Of a DNA stretch of 64,000 nt, positions 58,529-64,000 are shown piece after piece (the stretch's first letter is position 1; each line of letters opens with the position of its first letter). A model generated the notes under the pieces. The model worked only from the letters and a program-made list of their open reading frames with translations, was not told the origin of the DNA and made no database searches. The position numbers were made by a program, and so were the translations under genes. The DNA comes from Neurospora tetrasperma FGSC 2508 (lineage: Eukaryota; Ascomycota; Sordariomycetes; Sordariales; Sordariaceae), in contig NW_009799179.1 of NCBI RefSeq assembly GCF_000213175.1, positions 7,797,981-7,861,980 on the forward strand. Direction: 5' to 3'.

Positions 58529-59646
58529 ATGTATATCATCAGCTTTGTTGTCGGGGGCCTTGCAGGCTCTGCAATGGCCCTCGAATACGCCGACCTCGCT
58601 CCCTGCGGTGTAAGTAACCTCCTATCCTATCCTGTCCGAATCATCGTCGGCGTCGTCGTCGTCGTCAGCACCACGATCATCACCAGGGGCATAAAACAAT
58701 GGGCGCTCCGTCCTCAAGCAACTTTGCTGATGGCATACAAAAAAAACCAAAGCAAATATGCATCAAGAACATGTTTGAACAGGCATACAATATGAATTGC
58801 CCCCCGTATCCCGACGGCCGGCCGAACCTTGAATGCCTTTGCAAAGACGCCAACTTCGTTAATGGCATCCATGACTGTGTTTTTGAGACCTGCAATACTC
58901 AGGAAGCTGAAAACACTTTGGACCTTGCTGCGATATATTGCACGGATCGTAGGTGGTTCGTTTTGTTTTCCTCATTCTTTTTATTCCCCGATCCACGCTC
59001 TCGTCTTGAATCTTCCATCTTCCATTTTGCATCCCCCATCACCCGACCTCCATCATTATCACACCAATTAAACTAACTTTCCCTCCCCTCCAAAAATCCA
59101 GCAAAATACAAATCTCCCGACTGCCCCTGCCTGGACCCGCTCCTGCAACCTGGCGCTTCACCTGCGGCGGCTGTCGCTTCTGATCCCGGAGTCAATTCCA
59201 ATTCCGATTCCGGCTCTGGTTCCTCCGCGGATAACGACGATGTCTCGAATTCCTCCGGCTCGACTAATCCGAACACGAACACGATCTCAGACGACAGCGC
59301 CACCCCCAACGGCGGCAACAACGACAACACCTTCGTCGCCACCGCCACCGCTACTAACGGTGATGGTGCTGTCTCATCTAATAGTGTGGAAACAGGAGGA
59401 GAAGGAGGAGGATTAAAGACGGTTACTGCGTACGTGGCTCCTAAAGTTACTGAATTGGCTAATACTGCTTCTACTGCTTCTGCTGGCGCTAGCAAGACGA
59501 ATGAGCTGGATCATGCAGATGCTAGTACGCCCACGTCTGCTAGTTCGGGTGCGGCGGAAATGAATGGTACCGGGGCTAGGGAGATGGGGAATTTGCGGGA
59601 GAGGGTGTTGTTGGCTGTTGTGTTGGGGTTTGTTATGGTTCTTTAG
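58529..59646 (+). CDS. CFEM-domain cell-surface protein, GPI-anchored
   Basis: Three exons, 58529-58609, 58753-58948 and 59102-59646, give 273 residues. The first join gives LAPCGQICIKNMFEQAY and the second IYCTDPKYKSPDC. The start MYIISFVVGGLAGSAMA is a signal peptide. Eight cysteines have CFEM spacing (26, 30, 43, 55, 57, 69, 74, 90), with Asp48 before the CxC pair, in the region where heme-binding CFEM proteins carry their ligand aspartate. The rest is a Ser/Thr/Asn/Gly-rich stalk (SNSDSGSGSSADNDD and so on), ending in a hydrophobic tail RVLLAVVLGFVMVL that fits a GPI signal. CFEM proteins are surface proteins, some of which bind heme or act in host contact. The intron 1 acceptor was chosen because it completes the PCGxxC motif; another acceptor would break it. 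Confidence 0.9.
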
Positions 59647-60086
59647 GTTTTTTTTCTAAGGAGGTTGGTATAACTACCTATGTCTAGGTCATTGGACAAG
59701 GGACATGGCGCATGGGAAGAATGGAGGAAGGATTAGATGTCGTCATGCGGAAGTTGAGAGATGTAGTTTGGCACGCGGATTCATGTTTCTAGCTAGGATC
59801 TAGGATATTTTCAGAAGAAGAAAAGAAGCAGAGATAGGAACAAAGCCCGTCGCTTACGCGGGGAAACCTTGATTCCTCCTTTTACAGTGGTCTTGCACCT
59901 CTTTATCTTTTTCTAGACAATGATCAGTCGTAGTTGGACAACATTTCAAACGTGGGATTTCGCTCATTGCTTGATGATTGAACAGCACCCGGAAGCACCG
60001 TCAATGTTGCTCAGATAACTAGGCAGTTATGAAAAACCCACCCGGCACTGATCCCACAAGACCTTGCTCTCCCCTGCCTGACCAGA
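59647..60086. other. Convergent intergenic region
   Basis: Between the 3' ends of the CFEM gene and the glycine-rich gene. Nothing else seen. Confidence 0.5.
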
Positions 60087-61426
60087 CTATTCATCCTGCC
60101 CCTGGGCATCCTCGGCGGAAGCGTCTGTTGCGCCTCCGGTATTGCCCGTATTGCTGGCATCCCCTGTGGTGCCAGCATTGCCAGTAGCACTTCCAGCATC
60201 GCCGGCAGCATCCCCAGCGTTGCCACCTTTACCAGCTTTACCACCCTTGCCACCTTCTCCAGCACCGCCAGCGCCGCCAGCAGTTCCAGCGTCGCCAGTG
60301 GCACCTCCAGCGTTACCGGCAGCAGCACCGCCAGTAGCACCACCAGTAGCACCGGCCGCACCTCCAGCACCTCCAGCATTCCCAGCATTTCCGGCGTTGC
60401 CACCTTTACCACCTTTGCCGCCCTTGCCCTTTCCAGCATTGCCAGCGCCACCAGCAGCACCGCCAGCAGCACCGCCAGCACCGCCAGCGCCGGAGGTGTC
60501 GGTCCCATTACCAGCGCTGACGTTGCCAGTGCCAGCATTTCCAGCATTGCCGCCCTTATTCTTGCCGTGGCCTTTCCCTTTGCCCTTCCCCTTTCCCTTC
60601 CCTCCACCGGTAGCCGGGGCCGTGCCATTCACAGCATTGATGTTGCCCAAGGGAGTGGCGGCGTCTTTTGCGTTACCGTTGCCGTTGCCGCCAGGGGCAG
60701 TGGTAGTGGTGTCGGTCCCGTTGTTAGCGTTGCCGTTGCCGACATTACCGCCCTTCTTCTTGCCGTGACCTTTGCCCTTCCCCTTCCCCTTATGGCCCTT
60801 TGCTGGTGCCGTGCCATTCACAGCCAGTTGATTGCCAATGTCGATGTTGCCTTTGCCGTTGGCGTTGTTGCCAGCATTGGAAGTGTCGGTCCCGTTATTA
60901 GCGTTGCCGTTGCCGACAGCACCGCCCTTTTTCTTGCCGTGACCTTTTCCTTTCTTCTTGCCCTTGCCACCCTTCTTTCCACCGGTGGCTGGAGTCGTGC
61001 CATTTGTAGCCTGTTTGTTTCCAACCAGGTTCACGTTGCCTACGGTACGGGTGCTGTTGCCCGCAGCAGTACTGCCAAAGCCACAGCCTTGCTTGCCAGC
61101 TTGGAATTGAGCGCCCAAGCCGGAGCAAACGCCAATGACATCACCACCGCGGGCAAGGGTTGCACAGCATTGGGACCCGCAGTCGGCTTCGCTGAGGCAT
61201 TGTCCGCCGATAAACTGAAGGCCTTTGCCGTTGCCGACGTTCTTCTCGCCTGCCGGATCGGGGATGTTCTGTCGTGCTTGGAGAAGCCAGGCGCCGGGGA
61301 AGGCTTGCACGGATGCGGTAGTCACTGTAGGAGGTGTTTTGTCAGCTCAAGGAGTTCTTACAAGAACGGGATCTCGTGGGAGCACTTACCAGCAAGCGTG
61401 CTGAGAATGGTAGTGAACCGAACCAT
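60087..61426 (-). CDS. Secreted Gly/Ala/Asn-rich repeat protein with an N-terminal cysteine domain
   Basis: Two exons on the minus strand, 61426-61390 and 61324-60087, give 424 residues. A 65-base intron interrupts the signal peptide (MVRFTTILSTLA|VTTASVQA). The mature N-terminus carries a compact cysteine domain (QCLSEADCGSQCC...GVCSG...GKQGCGFG) with seven cysteines, similar in pattern to some biotrophy-associated small secreted proteins; that likeness is from memory only. Residues about 115-300 are three or four long imperfect repeats of a Lys/Gly/His segment (GKGKGKGHGKKKGG) followed by NxGNGNANNGTDT and NGTAPA. The last 130 residues are almost only Gly, Ala, Asn and Thr (GGAGGAAGGAGNAGKGGKGG), ending acidic (SAEDAQGQDE). 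Multiple NGT sequons are present. It probably lies in the wall or matrix. The repeats may vary in number between strains. Confidence 0.85.
60130..60980 (-). repeat. Imperfect internal coding repeats
   Basis: Codon-level repeats within the glycine-rich protein gene: GGCAATGCTGGC-like triplet arrays (60130-60550) and longer units containing GGCAAGGGCAAGGG...CACGGCAAGAAG (three copies between about 60540 and 60960). Seen directly in the sequence. Replication slippage is the expected source. Confidence 0.85.
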
Positions 61427-63408
61427 TGTCGTTTGGTGGTTCGAAAAAGAAAGCACTGATGTGGACTATAGAAAAGCAGTGCTGACCAGCAGGAATGGGG
61501 AGAGCTGTTGCTCAAAGAAGTACCGGATTCTGGGGGCGGGAAACGAAAAGAAAGAGACCAGATCCTGCTGGTGTTTTTGGCTGTTGCTATCTCAAAGGCC
61601 AAGAAAATCACCAGGAGAAGAGGGCAACTAGTCTCTTATACCAGAAGTCAAATCGACTGTTGACAAGACAGCGACGTACCGAACACACGAGAAACAAGGG
61701 CATGGTGATCGGCGAGGAACGGACGGACGAACGGTTGAAGCGCATACCAAGCCGGAAACACCAGAGGAGAAGGGCAAACTCGAAAAAGGGCAGGATTCAC
61801 AAGGCTGAGACTGGATGGCGCCGAGAAAGATACGAAATCCGGGGTTTCTGTGGATTCCAGGTGCGGCTCCTGCTAAAGGCCGGTGGTACCGATGTTGTCT
61901 CGTTCGTGTTGATCTACAATGCGAAACAGGGGAATACGAAGATGTTCGCGATCTCGACCTCTCCGATCTCCCCGAAAAAGCTTCCCCTGTCTGGCCATTG
62001 TTTGGGATGTGGAGGAGAGGAAGCCGGATCGGAGCATGTCCGTGCTGAATTTTCAGGTACACGCGGGTGCTGATTGGTTTCCAGAAGTACGGAGGTTGAG
62101 GGGGATAGCGTTGCAGCTAGCGCCGGTAGTTGATGGATTGTCAAGATTTCAGCCGTGATCGCCAGAGTCTAGAACATCATGCTGTGATAATTCGCAGAGC
62201 TCATGACAGACAAGAGTCACAAAGTCGAGGAAGAAGTGATGTTGTCGTCGGAAAAAAAGAAAACGGGAAGAGCAAAGAGAGACAACTTGAACCCCACTGG
62301 GCAGAAGGCTGCCCTTGCATTAGCGCCCCTTTTAGCTTAGCGCATTCAGGGGTTACCTTAATGGCGCAAGGCTGGGGGTTGAATTGACGTTCCTCTCTTT
62401 TCTGTGTTTTCGACCATTGCTCAAAGTAATCAAGTTGAAAGGGTTAAAGGGGAAAAAAGAGCAATGATTGTCTCTCCCAGTTTCAAGTGTCGTATCATTT
62501 TCAACAGTTTATTACCCCGGATACCAAGCCGACGCCAAGGAGAACGCGATCTGAGACAGATCTTGATGGGAACAGGGGTCTTTCCAGTGCCCCACACAGC
62601 CCCAGGACCTATTCCCGGTCTAGACTAGTGTAGGCCCTGAAAGCGCAGGCTCCACAATACTTCCCAACGTCGCCCTTCCCCAGGAGCTTCGTCAACCTTG
62701 GTCTACACGTCTAGGTCGTCCATCACCAGGGCATCAGACTTGGACTCTACGACACCGCCAATTTCCAAATCGCCAAATGTCATCCTTCAATTACATCTAC
62801 CTGCTGGCAACTATCTGACTGATTATATGTTTATAAGAGAGAGAGAGAGAGAGAGACGGAGAAGGATAGAGACGCCCCTGATGGCCATTCAATCCTGGCA
62901 GTGAACGCTGAAACTCGGCAAACACCCTCCAGGTTCACAATCGCAAGGGAACCTCGAATAGCGCAGCCCGACACAGCCTCTTTTTATACAAGCCTACCTG
63001 GTGAGTCGGCCATCCACCACAAGGCAATGTGAGGTAGGTAGTCGACAGTTATAGGGCATCGATCGATCAATCGAACTGCACCGAATCCTTTCGCGTCTTC
63101 GCCCAAGTATCAACCATAGCCGTTGTGTTCCATCGGACAAGGACAATACCATGGGACCTACTACCTACTACCTACAGAGATTTTGACTGTAGTCATCACC
63201 CCTTCCCATACCTGGTACATACGAACAAGACACAAAGTATTCAGAACCCGTCAATTTCGTAGACAATTATATTAAAAGTCGTGCTACCTACCTCAGCACC
63301 ACATCCCTAACGACCATCCTCTCCCTCCTTCTTGTGCGTTAAATTTGTCCAACCTCAATCAGGTCTAACCTTCTACAGCTGCAGCAGCAGCAGCAGCAGC
63401 AGCACCAC
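61427..63408. other. Long intergenic region
   Basis: About 2 kb. A 192-codon plus-strand frame (61495-62073) and a 144-codon minus-strand frame (61628-62062) overlap and have no motif; neither is called. A GA microsatellite (about 62837-62856) and CTACCTACTACCTAC repeats (about 63158-63175) are present. Confidence 0.5.
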
Positions 63409-63590
63409 TCAAGCCCATTTTCCGTCCCGCGAATCAGGCGTGACAGTAACCCAATCTTCTTCCTCCATCAGCGGAACTTCAAAGAACCAATCTTCATCGT
63501 CGTCATCATCATCATCCTCCTCCTCTTCCTTTTCTACCAGGTCTTCCAAAACCCAATCGTCATCAGCTGCTGCTGCTGCTGCCAAGTCAT
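63380..63590. repeat. Cluster of trinucleotide microsatellites
   Basis: CAG repeat (about 63379-63403) just outside the minus-strand coding end, then TCATCG/TCATCC runs (about 63495-63530) and a GCT run (about 63566-63582) inside it. These encode the Asp/Glu and Ala runs of the small acidic protein. Confidence 0.85.
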
Positions 63591-63851
63591 CTTTGCAATG
63601 AGGTTCGTTTTTGCTGTCTGCCTTCTTGGGTTTCTGCAACAGCATGCTCTTCTGTTTTTGCTCCTGTGTATAAAAGAAAATGGTTAGATCATGTGATGTA
63701 TTTCTGCCGGATGGGAAAACCTGTATGGACTTACCTTCATGGGCAAGAGGGGAAGGGAAGGAGTGGCGGTCTTGACTTGTTCAAGTGTTCTCCGGCCGAC
63801 GTCGCGCTTACCCTGGGGGACAGCGGCTTTGGACTTGGGCTCCGGCGGCAT
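63409..63851 (-). CDS. Small protein with long acidic run, unrecognised (123 aa)
   Basis: Two minus-strand exons, 63851-63735 and 63663-63409. The intron has donor GTAAGT, branch TCTAAC and acceptor CACAG, and joins LPLLPMK to EQKQKSMLL in phase. The ATG at 63851 lies in AGCCATGCC, a good context. The N-terminal half is basic (MPPEPKSKAAVPQGKRDVGRR; KPKKADSKNEP). The C-terminal half contains AAAAAADDDW, a run of five Glu/Asp then seven or eight Asp (VEKEEEEDDDDDDDEDWFFEV) and MEEEDWVTVTPD, encoded by GCT/GTC/TCC-type microsatellites. The repeated DW/EDW aromatic-acidic motif is notable. No domain recognised. The orthodox intron makes a real gene likely, but part of the open frame could be microsatellite artefact. 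Confidence 0.55.
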
Positions 63852-64000
63852 GGCTTGTGCTGTTTTCGTACTCTCTGTTCTTGTCACGTTGTTGGGTACT
63901 TGGGTTTCGAGTCTCGCCGATTGTTGATGATCGAAAGGCTCAGGACAGCAGTGTGAGACTGCAGGATAAGAGTTGGATCTTGGGTGCGGGAACCATGTTG
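63852..64000. other. Upstream region at window edge
   Basis: Probable promoter of the small acidic protein gene. Nothing else can be supported. Confidence 0.4.

Noticed and set aside
60142-60768. Pro/Ala-rich plus-strand frame of 208 codons
   Set aside because: Antisense shadow of the glycine-rich repeat gene.
61495-62073. 192-codon plus-strand frame upstream of the glycine-rich gene
   Set aside because: Very basic, low-information composition and overlap with another frame; probably promoter sequence.

Overview
The window is nuclear DNA of a filamentous ascomycete, most likely of the Sordariales (Neurospora/Sordaria/Podospora type). The support is internal. Genes carry short spliceosomal introns (about 50-290 bases) with GTAAGT-like donors and CTAAC/CTGAC branch sites. 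Gene families include Zn(II)2Cys6 regulators, PTH11-like receptors, CFEM proteins, a GH75 chitosanase, HET-domain relics and a NACHT/ankyrin STAND protein. TACCTACC-rich spacers and dispersed single tRNA genes fit the same picture. I found no CRISPR, operon or prokaryotic feature. Nothing convincing as a retroelement or virus-derived element was seen.

Layout. 0-3.3 kb: a decayed accessory region with a HET-domain fossil and a broken small membrane-protein frame. 4.1-7.0 kb: an intact Baeyer-Villiger-type flavin monooxygenase facing a decayed vanillyl-alcohol-oxidase-like gene. 7.7-9.6 kb: tRNA-Arg(UCU) and a NUDT15-like Nudix hydrolase. 12.0-15.2 kb: a 992-residue zinc-cluster transcription factor. 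15.9 kb: intron-bearing tRNA-Leu(AAG). 16.8-21.4 kb: a large NACHT/ankyrin protein with a reading-frame discontinuity. 22.7-27.7 kb (minus): a 1,649-residue low-complexity, probably nuclear protein. 29.4-31.1 kb: MTC1-like protein. 33.8-43 kb: a small cysteine-containing secreted protein, two unrecognised proteins, a broken gene fragment and an F-box-like protein with a GC-AG intron. 43.9-45.7 kb (minus): PTH11/rhodopsin-like membrane protein. 47.3 kb: secreted alpha/beta hydrolase. 49.0-52.9 kb (minus): ribosomal protein uL14 (L23) and a mitochondrial-type NAD malic enzyme that lacks one base in a conserved motif. 54.7-61.4 kb: four consecutive predicted secreted or cell-surface proteins (unknown, GH75 chitosanase, CFEM protein, glycine-rich repeat protein). 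63.4-63.9 kb (minus): a small acidic protein.

How they fit together. Core genes (uL14, malic enzyme, MTC1-like, tRNAs) alternate with environment- and self-recognition genes (HET relic, NACHT/ankyrin, PTH11-like) and surface/secreted genes. The clearest local theme is the secreted block at 54.7-61.4 kb. All exon boundaries were worked out by eye from splice signals, reading phase and family motifs. No search or alignment program was run.
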